Shown here: positions 31,191 to 40,129 of the stretch, piece by piece
How the letters are laid out: every line of letters begins with the position of its first letter
Position numbering within the stretch: the stretch's first letter is position 1
NCBI GenBank assembly: GCA_902651635.1
Contig: CACRSC010000084.1
Span: 886,862-932,759, forward strand
DNA length: 45,898 bases
Reading direction: 5' to 3'
Origin: Mastigamoeba balamuthi
Taxonomy: Eukaryota > Evosea > Mastigamoebida > Mastigamoebidae
Made by a program: the position numbers and the translations under genes
The notes under the pieces: generated by a model
The model's database searches: none
Seen by the model: the letters and a program-made list of their open reading frames with translations, nothing else
Told to the model about the DNA's origin: nothing

Positions 31191-32306
31191 TCAGGTGCTC
31201 TTCGCGTCCTCCTTCGTCGCCGTCACCGCCTGCGGGTCGCCCGTCGACCTTGTCCCGCTAGTTGCCTGAGTCGAAGCCGCCTTGCACACCCGGACGATGT
31301 GCAGCTTGTGCCTCCTGACGGGCTCCGTGCTGACTTCGACTGCCGCAGTGCTGTTGACGATGGGGGTGCTGCAGTACTTCAAGGGATTCTCGACGTCCAC
31401 GCTGTCCGCCAGCGTCACCGCCGCGAGCTCCGGGGCGATCAGGGCCACGAGGGTGTCCTCCTTGTCGGCCCTCTCGTTCTCGTCGCCGTTGTCCTCGTCG
31501 TCCTCGCTGTCAGTCTCATCGTTATCGCTGTCGTCGCCGGTGGGGTCCCGGTCCGCCCAGAGAGGCAGCGCCAGCACTCCCTGGGGCACAACGAGGCTGG
31601 GAGACGACGCCGAGAGGACAGCGGCAGTCCCGCAGAGCCCCAGTGCCGGTGCGAAGGGCGTCGAGGCCACAGAGGCGTCAGAGGCCTGCGCGGAGTTCAC
31701 GGGAGGCTGCGGTGTCTTCTTCGCGATGGGCGTCGTCGTGTGCGCCGCGGACGTGCCGCGGAACAGCGTCGAGTTTGACTTCAATTTGCTGGCAGAGAAA
31801 TTAAGCCCCAGAAGCGCGGGGATGTAGGGCGGAGGTACACCTGTCGTGGACCGCGACGGACATCGCGAAGACTGTCGCGAGTTCGAGGAGCAGGTCCAGA
31901 GCGCCGAGAATTATGCGCACGAGCCCCTCGCGCCCCTCGATGGCGACGGCGACCGCGCTCGCTGGACGGGATTGATTCGTGAGCAAAATTAGAGGCAGAA
32001 TGCGCGCGAGACTCAGAGCAACACACACTGGCGCAAGCGGACGCCCGAGGTTCTTGGAACGTGGGGAGCGTGTTACATCGCATGTCACATGCTCAGGAGA
32101 CCCCCAGGGCTCCTCAGACCCCAACGAATCGGAGAGGAGGACGAACCCCAGCAGATGAGGAGAAGGAGGCTGCAGAGGACACGCGGCGGCGGCACAACAA
32201 AGAGCAGGAACACGACGAGGACCGCGGTGCAGAACCGGGGGGCGCACTTGACCTCGGCCGAGGGGAGCGTTCCGGCGACGTTGTTGACGCGCTGGGGGTG
32301 AGACAT
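31191..32306 (-). CDS. Membrane protein of unknown family (intact TTGDPQ/KST member)
   Basis: Exons 32147-32306, 31841-32027 and 31191-31788 (donors GTTCGT and GTGTAC) give 314 residues with closing phases. The N-terminus has hydrophobic helices (FCTAVLVVFLLFVV; VLCSLLLLICWVCVALSLAR) and a third near residue 95 (GLVRIILGALDLLLELATVF). A polar Ser/Thr/Pro linker, a strongly acidic run (DDSDNDETDSEDDEDNGDE) and a compact C-terminal block ending TRSTGDPQAVTATKEDAKST follow. I do not recognise the family. Two truncated relatives lie at 26.3 and 27.9 kb. The long acidic and basic tail suggests a cytosolic interaction region. Confidence 0.6.
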
Positions 32307-32623
32307 GAAGAAAAGAGCGCCAAGAGACAAAAGGTGTGAATCAACCACTCAGATTCGATTCTGTTTGGCAAAACAAATCGGAATTTGTTTTTGAGAGAAA
32401 GATGAGAGCTGCTGTGCGCAAACGCATCTCACGGATCGGCGCGCACATTGTAATCCGACGGAGCGGTGTTTCCTCGGGTCGTTGACTGAGTGCCGGGAAA
32501 TCACGCACGGTATTTACTTGGCAACAATTGCTGAGAGAGAATCTTCGATATCTACTCTGGTTCGCCTTTTCTTATGTCAGGGAAGGCGACGGATATCAGT
32601 TAACCGCAAACGCCATTCCGTCG

Positions 32624-34564
32624 TCATCTCTCAGAGCTTGGGCAGCTCGGGCAGCCCGGGGAGCCTCCGGGGAAGCGCGCCTTGACAATCGGGTCGACCC
32701 TCTCGAGCTCTGCAGTGCTCGCAATCGCTCTCCGGTGCTGGCAGCGCGGGCACGTGCACACGAACCCGTACTGGCCAACCAGCACCACCTCCCTGCTGGC
32801 CCACGACAGCGCCACGGGCACGTAGGACACGGTGATCTCCTCCCCGGCGGAGATGTCGCGGTCCGCGACGAACAGCAGCGTGCCGATCTCCTGGCAGCTG
32901 CGCAGGCTCGCACAGGGCTGACACGAGTGGTTGAACATGCTGCCGGCCGCCATCATCACCACCGTGTCCCTCGCCCTGTCCTCTCCTGGCCCGGGCGGCA
33001 CGGGCATGCAGTTGGCCTCCACCGCCAGGCGCAGCTCCAGCAGCGAGCGCAGAGTGATGGCGGGGTCGCACATGAGCTGGAGCCCCAGGGCGTCATGCAT
33101 CAGCCCGTAGAAGTGGGCCATCTCGAGGAGCGAGCGCGTCGCCGAGGGCCTCGGGGAGCTTGCGGAGTAGTCGCTCGAGCGGCTCAGGTGGCAGTAGGGC
33201 GGCACGTCGGCCGGGGGCCCGGGGAACGCGCTCTCGTGCATCCTCGGCAGAGGCGAGAGCATCGCGGCCCCGAGGACCTTCCACATCAGGAGGGGGCTCA
33301 GAGCGTACGCCGGGGTGCTGGGCCCCACGTTCTCCTCGAGGCTCTCGACGTTCTTGCCGCAGAGGGGCGAGTGGTACCTCGAGTACGCCGCCCACTCGCA
33401 GCGCCCGCTGCAGTAGAGCCTCTTGCACCTCGGACTGCTCCGGCACTGTGCCGGGCTCCTCGGTAGTGGCCTGAGGCAGTGGTAGCACCGCCCCTTGACG
33501 TCGCCCGCGCACGTGCAGATGATCATCTCCTCTGCGTAGATCGTCTGCCCGGAGCTGATGTCCGTCCTCGCGAAAACGCCGAGACCCCCGAGGGGCGAGC
33601 GGAGAACGACAGACCACCGCTGCGACAGCGCGGGGCCGAACGTCGAGATCACCTTATGCAGGTCGCGCTGGCTCCTGTCGCACGCAGACGGCATCGCGAG
33701 CACCAGAGCCGAGCGTGCGCCCTGCTCGAGGAACATCCGCTGGACCATCTCGCCGTGGGCCAGGAACAGGGCCTCCGGTGCCTTCCTGTGCGCGGCGAAG
33801 TCGGCCTCGACCTTGCTGTGGGCCTCGACGCAGCGGTGCGACGCCTGCGAGAGCTCCGGCATCGGCATCGTGATCCCGGGGACCTGCGCCTGGCCCTTGT
33901 GGCTCGCCAGCAGGTCCATGCAGCTGCTGTACGTCATGGCAGCCTTCTGGAAGTCGCCCAGCGTCTCCCAGACCTGCGCGTGGCGAGACAGGGCTGGGAC
34001 GACGAAGCACAAGTCGTCCATGCTCGTGGCGAGCGCCACCGAGCGGTACGAGTCGCTGAGGGCGTCGGTCAGCTCCCCGAGCTGCGCCAGCACCACGGAC
34101 CTGCGGCACCACGCCTCCCAGTGCCCGGGGTAGTCGGCGACGACACCCGAGAGCACGCGGGCGGCTCCTCGGAGGTCGCCCTTGTGTCGCAGGTCCTCGG
34201 CGATGGCGCACTTTTCCGCGCGGAGCATTTCAATTGACTCGTGCTCGAGCTCTGTTCCCCGCGAGGTCTGGCAGTACTCGAGGGCGACAGTGGCGGCCTC
34301 GGTCAGCAGTCCCAGCGCGATGCAGGCGTGGTAGAGGCAGTAGAGGGCCTTGGGGAAGGACGGGCAGAGGCGGAGACACTCGCGGGCGTCCGAGGCAGCG
34401 GCGGAGGGGTCGCCCAGCAGCAGCTGAGCCTCGGATCTGGTGCACCACAGCACGTGCGACGCCGGGTTGATGTCGATGGCGCAGGACAGGAGCCACTCGG
34501 CGATGCGGGCGTCGCCGTGGCTCAGGGCGTTGCTCGCGAACGACAGAAGCTGCCCGGTGTCCAT
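32624..34564 (-). CDS. TPR-MYND-SET (SMYD-type) protein C
   Basis: A single exon of 646 residues. TPR-like helices cover about residues 1-230. SET-N GGLGVFARTDISSG, the MYND finger (CYHC … CRSSPRC … YCSGRC … H..LC), GSMFNHSC, GEEITVSYV and post-SET CTCPRC follow in order. Relative to A and B it is diverged throughout, including its TPR region, so it is the older paralogue. The NHSC Asn and the GEE..SY motif are kept, so it may be an active lysine methyltransferase. On the minus strand GATTTCGGCGCGATATCTC lies about 50 bp upstream. It is divergent from thioredoxin reductase. Confidence 0.88.
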   Translation of the reverse strand: MDTGQLLSFASNALSHGDARIAEWLLSCAIDINPASHVLWCTRSEAQLLLGDPSAAASDARECLRLCPSFPKALYCLYHACIALGLLTEAATVALEYCQTSRGTELEHESIEMLRAEKCAIAEDLRHKGDLRGAARVLSGVVADYPGHWEAWCRRSVVLAQLGELTDALSDSYRSVALATSMDDLCFVVPALSRHAQVWETLGDFQKAAMTYSSCMDLLASHKGQAQVPGITMPMPELSQASHRCVEAHSKVEADFAAHRKAPEALFLAHGEMVQRMFLEQGARSALVLAMPSACDRSQRDLHKVISTFGPALSQRWSVVLRSPLGGLGVFARTDISSGQTIYAEEMIICTCAGDVKGRCYHCLRPLPRSPAQCRSSPRCKRLYCSGRCEWAAYSRYHSPLCGKNVESLEENVGPSTPAYALSPLLMWKVLGAAMLSPLPRMHESAFPGPPADVPPYCHLSRSSDYSASSPRPSATRSLLEMAHFYGLMHDALGLQLMCDPAITLRSLLELRLAVEANCMPVPPGPGEDRARDTVVMMAAGSMFNHSCQPCASLRSCQEIGTLLFVADRDISAGEEITVSYVPVALSWASREVVLVGQYGFVCTCPRCQHRRAIASTAELERVDPIVKARFPGGSPGCPSCPSSER

Positions 34565-34955
34565 CGAGCGCTTCGGATAGGCCCGATAGAAGGATCTTTC
34601 ATGTCAGAGATATCGCGCCGAAATCTGGGAACATCGAGCACTTGCACGCCACTTCCGCGCCAGGTCACATCAGGTTCAGCTTGCGGTCTCCTCGGTGCTG
34701 TGCTCTCGCAGAAGATTTTTCCCCAGATTTCCGACGATTACGTTGGGGAGAAGATATTGTCCGTGGAACACCGTGGAAACTCAGGTCTTTTTTGTTTCGT
34801 TGTGGACCTGAGTGAAACCCCCCGCGTCTTACCCAACGTGCGTTTGGTTCGCCCTCGCTGCGCCTGTGGGGGTGGGTGGTAGGGGAGACTGACCACCGCC
34901 TCGATGAAAAGAATCGTGCCTCACAACTCTGATTCTGCCGCACCTGCAGCCACAC
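34565..34955. promoter_or_regulatory. Divergent promoter, TPR-MYND-SET C / thioredoxin reductase
   Basis: This 391-bp spacer separates the two start codons. A GATATC-containing element lies near the TPR-MYND-SET C end (about 34606). CAGATTTCCGACGATTACG near 34730 resembles the GATTTC-type sequence before RPA32. No exon or RNA gene is seen. Confidence 0.4.
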
Positions 34956-36184
34956 ATGTCCGCGCAGCCTGTGCACCGCGTTGTCATCATCGGCAGCGGG
35001 CCCTCGGGCCACACCGCCGCCATCTACACCGCCCGCGCCAACCTGAGCCCCGTCCTCTTCGAGGTGCGCGCGCAGCCTCCACCTCCTCCTCCCCCTGCCA
35101 ACAGCGCCGCCCTGTGAGCGGTTGTCGTCTCGCTTAACAACAAATTATGTTGTCGTTTTTTCCCCCTTTTGTTCCCCCCGCCTGTGATTCTTGGGGCTGG
35201 GCGCTCACTGGGGGTGTGTGCACGGCGACGCTGCAGGGGTTCATGGCCGGCGGGATCGCTGCGGGCGGGCAGCTGACGACGACGACCGAGGTGGAGAACT
35301 TCCCGGGCTTCCCCGAGGGCATCCTGGGGGCGCAGCTCTGCGACAACTTCCGCCAGCAGAGCGCGCGCTTCGGGACGGCCATCCACACCAAGACGGTCTC
35401 GCGCGTGGACCTCAGCGCGCGCCCGTTCAAGGTCTGGTGCGAGGACGAGGAGGACCAGCCCCCGACGCTGGCGCACAGCGTCATCGTCGCGACGGGCGCC
35501 ACGGCCAGGCGCCTGCACTTCGCGGGCTCGGACGAGTTCTGGGCGCGCGGCATCAGCGCGTGCGCCGTCTGCGAGGGCGCGCTGCCCATCTTCCGCAGGA
35601 AGGAGATCGCCGTCGTCGGCGGCGGCGACAGCGCCTGCGAGGAGGCGCTGCACCTGACCAAGTTCGCCAGCAAGGTGCACCTGCTGCACCGCAGGGACGA
35701 GCTCAGGGCCAGCAAGGTCATGCAGGCGCGCGTCAAGGCCCACCCCAAGATCGAGATCCACTGGAACACCGTCCCTGTCGAGGCCCACGGCGAGAAGCTG
35801 CTCAACGCCCTCACCCTCGAGAACGTCCAGGCACGGGCCTCCCCTCGCCCGGCATTTCCTGGAATTATGCCTGCGTTGAGTCACGTGTCTAACCGCCTGG
35901 GCCCTGCGCAGACCAAGGAGCGCACGAAGCTCGACGTCAACGGGCTGTTCTTCGCCATCGGCCACAAGCCCAACACGGACTTTGTCAAGGGCCAGCTGAC
36001 GCTGGACGAGGACGGCTACATCGTCACCAAGCCCGGCACGTCGCTGACCAACATCGAGGGCGTCTTCGCCGCCGGCGACTGCCAGGACAAGCACTACCGC
36101 CAGGCCATCACCGCCGCGGCCTCTGGGTGCATGGCCGCCCTCGACTGCGAGCACTGGCTCGGCATGCAGAACCTGCTCGACTGA
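34956..36184 (+). CDS. TRXB: Thioredoxin reductase (low-molecular-weight type)
   Basis: Exons 34956-35063, 35237-35824 and 35912-36184 give 322 residues with all phases 0. The FAD-binding [16 protein letters not shown], the redox-active CAVC ([14 protein letters not shown]), the NADPH-binding [11 protein letters not shown] and the C-terminal [15 protein letters not shown] motif are all present. This is the short NADPH-thioredoxin reductase of bacteria, plants, fungi and Entamoeba, not the animal selenoenzyme. It reduces thioredoxin and supports oxygen defence. No targeting extension is visible, so it is probably cytosolic. The second intron carries a GTCTAAC branch point. Confidence 0.95.
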
Positions 36185-36508
36185 GAACCCGCCCGCCAGC
36201 AAGCCAGCCCTAGTGAGCGAAGCCCTTCTCTGCGCGATTGGGTCCATCAAATAGAGCACTGCATGGTATTCATGGATTCATTCGTGTCAACTGCGCATGG
36301 GACAACTGAGTACTGGCAGGGAGGCAAGCAAGTCTAGACTGTTTGAACGCAGTGAGCTATGTAGTCTGTGAATGGATTTTCTAACTGTGGGTATGGGTTG
36401 GCATGAGCACGAGGGGCGTTCATTGCGTCACGATACGATCATCGCTCGCGAGTGGATCGTGTAGTAGATACTGATACCAGTATCAGCAAAGGTTGGCTTT
36501 GCCTCAGA
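36185..36508. other. Intergenic region with a short perfect inverted repeat
   Basis: No gene is seen. Shortly before the next ATG lies GATACTGATACCAGTATC (about 36468-36485), two 7-bp arms (GATACTG/CAGTATC) around ATAC. It could be a protein-binding site or a hairpin in the leader. Confidence 0.4.
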
Positions 36509-36820
36509 ATGCTACCAGAGAAGTTCGCATGATGTGGCACGTCCGTTGCGCGCTCTGACGCTTATCGCACCCCCCGCAGCAGGAAGGTCAAGATCCCGGA
36601 GTGGTTCTGGCCGTCTGTGGTGGGCGTGACGGTGGTGTTTGCCGTCGGCCCCTCGCTGCTGGTCTGCGTTGCCTGCGCTGCCGTCGGCGCGGTGGCGTAC
36701 TGGGCCTCCCAGAACCCCAACCGCGCCCAGGAGATGTTCGACGTCAACGTCCTGCGCTACAGTCCCGCGGCGGCGAGGGCCCGCCGCGTGCGCCGGTCTA
36801 TCAACAAGTTCATCTCGTGA
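36509..36820 (+). CDS. 83-residue membrane protein, unrecognised
   Basis: A 14-nt first exon (36509-36522, MLPEN) joins 36580-36820 through an intron with donor GTTCGC and acceptor CCCGCAG, in phase 2. The protein has a short basic N-terminus (RKVKIPEWFW), one long hydrophobic region (PSVVGVTVVFAVGPSLLVCV, then ACAAVGAVAYWA) that may form one or two helices, and a basic tail ending RRVRRSINKFIS. The exon 2 frame is protein-like, but the tiny first exon is a prediction. No family is recognised. Confidence 0.5.
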
Positions 36821-37020
36821 AGAGTCACCCACCCATGAACGGAAGATATTTTCTATAGAAATATCGCCTGCCCGGCTTGTTGATGCCACACGTGACCTCA
36901 ACTCTGACGACATCCGCGTTTTCCTCTGTCGCGGCGGCCCTGTTTTTTTCCCCCTGTGTGCTCCCGCCCCCTCTTCTTCTTTCAGCCCTGTCTTTGCACC
37001 CGCAGGTCTCGTCTGCTGAA

Positions 37021-37675
37021 ATGGCATCCCAGAAGCCCGCCCAGCCCGCCGCCGCTGCCCCCGTCAAGGCCGAGAAGGCCGCCAAGCCGGTCACCCCCAA
37101 GCCCGCCGTGAAGAGGACGCCCGCGACCTCGACCAAGAAGGCCGGCAAGAAGGTCGCGCGCAAGGCGCCGATCAGGACCTACACGATCGAGTGCAAGGCC
37201 CCGATGGAGGACAAGATCTTCGACATTGTCGCCTTCGTTGCGTCCCTAGCCACACATACACACGCCACGCCCTGCCGGCCGCTTCTGTGTCGTGTATCCC
37301 GCGCCTCGTGCGTCGTGGGGGGCGAGCAGAACGCCGGCCGGCGGGGCCCCCACTCCCAGGCGAGATTCACGGTTGCTGATATTTCCCCGCGATGAATCTG
37401 CGCAGGTCAACTTCCTCAAGAGCCACCTCAAGGTTGCGGGCAAGGCCGGCAACCTCGGCAACGAGGTCGCCGTCGCCGCCGCCGGCACCCGCGTGACGAT
37501 CAAGACCTCGGTCAAGTTCGCCAAGCGCTACTTCAAGTACATGACGAAGAAGTTCCTCAAGAAGACCAAGGTGAGGGACTGGCTCCGCGTCGTCGCCCCC
37601 GGGCCCAAGAACGAGTACGAGATCAGGTTCTACAACATCGCCGCCGAGGAGGAGGAGGAGGAGAACGACGCGTAA
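37021..37675 (+). CDS. RPL22: 60S ribosomal protein eL22
   Basis: Exons 37021-37236 and 37406-37675 give 161 residues, with the intron in phase 0. An Ala/Lys/Pro-rich, histone-H1-like N-terminus of about 50 residues precedes the conserved eL22 domain: IRTYTIECKAPMEDKIFDIV, VNFLKSHLKVAGKAGNL, FAKRYFKYMTKKFLKK, VRDWLRVV and a terminal acidic run. eL22 is a large-subunit protein near the exit-tunnel side. A GATATT…AATATC element lies about 175 bp upstream (36844-36867). The basic N-terminal extension is like that of insect RPL22. Confidence 0.95.
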
Positions 37676-38124
37676 ACCCGCGCCGCCTCCTGCCGTCCCT
37701 CGCCGGCTGCGTGCTGCTACTCCTGAACGGCGTGCTGCTGGGCTTTGAGCGGTCACCTGTGCCTCTGCTTGACTTCGTGGAAGCAACAAAGGAAAGGGTT
37801 TCATTCACATTTGTAGTCTAGATTGCGTTGCCGCCTGTTCTCTGAGTGGCCTTCTGTGAGCTTCGGTACAATTCAGTTGAATTAAAAGAGGGGCACCGAC
37901 ATGACGTCTTGTGTCTTCCGACCCGTCGCTCCTTCGCCATGAGCTAATTAATAGCCCCACTTTCACCACTTACCAAATCACGGCGAACACGCGCGAGGGA
38001 ATTCCCGGTTTTGGCCCAATTGATGCCGGAGAGATTTCCATAGAATCGGCCATCAAATATCGGCAGATTCAGAGCAGGGCGAAAAAGGGCGCCAAAGCAC
38101 AACAAGCACCAGTCCCGAGACACG
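37676..38124. promoter_or_regulatory. Intergenic region and RPA32 promoter with E2F-like GGCGCCAAA
   Basis: The first half is the likely 3' UTR of RPL22. The second half is the RPA32 promoter. GGCGCCAAA at 38088-38096 lies 28 bp before the ATG, and GAGATTTCC and AAATATCGG near 38030-38062 resemble the GATAT-type elements before other genes. RPA subunits are classic E2F targets in animals and plants. Confidence 0.45.
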
Positions 38125-39367
38125 ATGGCAGCGTACGGCGGCTTCAACAGCAACACCAGCGCTCCCCGCGGCGGCTACATCGCCGGCGGCAGCCCCTCGG
38201 CCGACAGCCCCTCCAAGAGGGCGCGTTCCTCCCCCATCCCGCTCGCCAGCAGCCACAGACGCGCTGACGAAAACGACGCGGGACAGGCGGGGTCGGGCGG
38301 GACCATGTCGCAGGCGCTCGTGCCGCTGACGATCAAGCAGCTGCTGAGCGCCGAGACGACGCCGGACTCGCAGTTCCTGGTGGACGGGCGCGAGGTGCTG
38401 CTGATCACGGTGGTCGGCCAGCTGCGCGACATCAGCGAGAGCAGCACCAACCTCAGGCTCACGCTGCACGACTCGACGGGCTCGGTCGACTGCCTCTGGT
38501 GGATCGAGACCACCGACGCCGAGTACACCCGCGAGCAGCGCGCCAAGTGGACGTGCGCGCACACAGAGCCCCCTCTCAAAGCCGGATTCCCGGTTTTCCC
38601 TCTGCTTTTCACTGGGTCTCGAATTCCGAGAATTCTCGCGGAAAGAGGATTCCAGGAATATCCGCGGATGGGCGTTCCTGTATAATTCGCGGAATGCTGA
38701 ATTCCTGGATTGGGGGTTGCGCGCAGGGTGGGGTCGTACTTGAGGGTCTACGGCAACCCGAGGTACTTCAACCAGCAGCGCAGCATCGTCGTGAGCCGCG
38801 TGCAGCCCGTCACCGACTGCAACGAGATCACCTTCCACTTCCTTCAGTGCATCAGCGTCCACCTCGCCGCCACACGTGGCGTCCCCGTGCGCTTCCCGTG
38901 ACATCACCACACGCAAGCAAACAGACAAATCTCCTGCAGCGGCTGGCCATTCTTCATGACGTCATAATTAATCGTAATAATCGCTGAATCCGTGAACAGA
39001 TGAGCGTGGACGGCGGGGCTGGGGCGCAGACGACGGCAGCGCCGCAGTACACGCAGCAGGCGACGGCGCCGGCGCAGTCGATACAGCTGCCGAGCAACGT
39101 GCACCACATGGTGCTGGACCTCGTGAAGCAGTCGACGTCGGAGGACGGCGCGTCGGTCGCCTCGATCATTGCGCAGCTCGAGACCGTGGCCACGGTCCCC
39201 CAGATCAAGTGCGTGCTGGCCTGGCTGGCAGCCTGGCACACGACCCGCAGCCACACACACGCTGACAGAGGCGGGGGACACACTTGCGCAGGGACGCTCT
39301 GAACTTCCTCACCAACGAGGGGCACATCTACACCACAACGGACGAGGAGCACTTCAAGACGTTCTGA
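38125..39367 (+). CDS. RPA2: Replication protein A 32-kDa subunit
   Basis: Exons 38125-38552, 38727-38886, 39000-39208 and 39292-39367 give 290 residues with closing phases. The order is typical: a Gly/Ser-rich N-terminus (MAAYGGFNSN … ADSPSKRARSSP), a phosphorylation region in relatives; an OB fold (VPLTIKQLL … LRLTLHDSTGSVDCLWW … YLRVYGNPRYFNQQRSIV); a linker; and a winged helix ending LNFLTNEGHIYTTTDEEHFK. RPA32 is part of the single-strand DNA-binding trimer. Intron 1 (38553-38726) is rich in GAATTC-type inverted repeats and may be structured. Confidence 0.93.
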
Positions 39368-39456
39368 GCGGGAGATGCCCTCTCCCGTCACACGAAGAGC
39401 AGAGCCCGTAGTCGCAAACCCCGCGAGTGGCGGTGTTGTTTGAACTTCATTGGAGG

Positions 39457-39945
39457 ACAAGGGGGGGTCTCGGGCGAGCACAGAGTCAGTGGCACACGCC
39501 GCTACGAGTTAGTTTGCGGAAGCAGCGGCGTTGGGCGTCGTTGCAGAGGAGGCCAGCCAGTCGAGCAGGATGGAGTGGAACTCGTCGGGGTGCTCGATTA
39601 TCACCCAGTGGCCCGTGTCCAGTGAGGCTGTGTGGTCGCATATCGAGAGCTACTGGTCGCTGTGCAGCTTGGGATAGAGACGAGTGAGGCTGTCATGCTG
39701 GCGGATGAGGTCCACTCTTGCTTTTTGCTCGAGACGTGGGCATAGAGGATTTTTAGTGTGGGGGGACGAGGAGCCCTGGGTCACTTCTTGGCAGGGGAGG
39801 GAGATGCTGAGGGCGTGGAGGTTGGTGAGGGAGCGGAGGGTGTTGTTGCAGACTGAGTAGGATGAACAGGTAAGCCTTATGGAAAGGTACTGGCCATCGT
39901 CAAGTACAAGGGGGGTCTCGGGGCGAGCACAGAGTCAGTGACACA
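39457..39945. repeat. Direct repeat of about 40 bp flanking a broken hydrolase gene
   Basis: ACAAGGGGGGGTCTCGGGCG plus GAGCACAGAGTCAGTGGCAC at 39457-39497 recurs at 39906-39945 with few differences. The copies lie about 450 bp apart, on both sides of the hydrolase remnant. This pattern suggests a tandem duplication of the 3' end of that gene. Confidence 0.6.
39512..39900 (-). pseudogene. Alpha/beta-hydrolase remnant
   Basis: The minus strand at 39512-39630 reads …LDTGHWVIIEHPDEFHSI.LDWLASS then a stop, the classic C-terminal block of alpha/beta-hydrolases with the catalytic His. Upstream the reading (RVDLIRQHDSLTRLYPKLHS) runs into a TAG, and no start or nucleophile elbow is visible before the 40-bp repeat. 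GTCTCTATCC…CACACAG could be a 54-nt intron that removes the stop, so a short intact exon is not excluded. The 5' end may have been cut off by the changes that brought in the neighbouring transposon. Confidence 0.5.
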
Positions 39946-39959
39946 TGCTGTTAGAGCAA

Positions 39960-40060
39960 GGAAATTATGCAGAACCCACATGGGTACCACATGCAACTGC
40001 ATGGTTACCCATACAGTATTCCGTGCAACTGCATGGGTACCCATAGTGCTCTGCACCTCT
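39960..40060. repeat. Short inverted/direct repeats (GCAACTGCATGG)
   Basis: CATGGGTACC, GCAACTGCATGGTTACCCAT and GCAACTGCATGGGTACCCAT lie within about 80 bp. GCAACTGCATGG occurs twice directly, and ATGGGTA/TACCCAT pairs form inverted repeats. This may be a remnant of another small element next to the Tc1/mariner insertion. Confidence 0.4.
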
Positions 40061-40129
40061 CCTGATCATTCTCATACATCCGGCAGAACACAAGGTTCGA
40101 AGCCCAGAGTTTGGGTCTGCTGCCATGTA

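Noticed and set aside
36468-36485. Rho-independent-type terminator
   Set aside because: Short hairpin without a U tract in a eukaryotic locus; more likely a binding site or chance.
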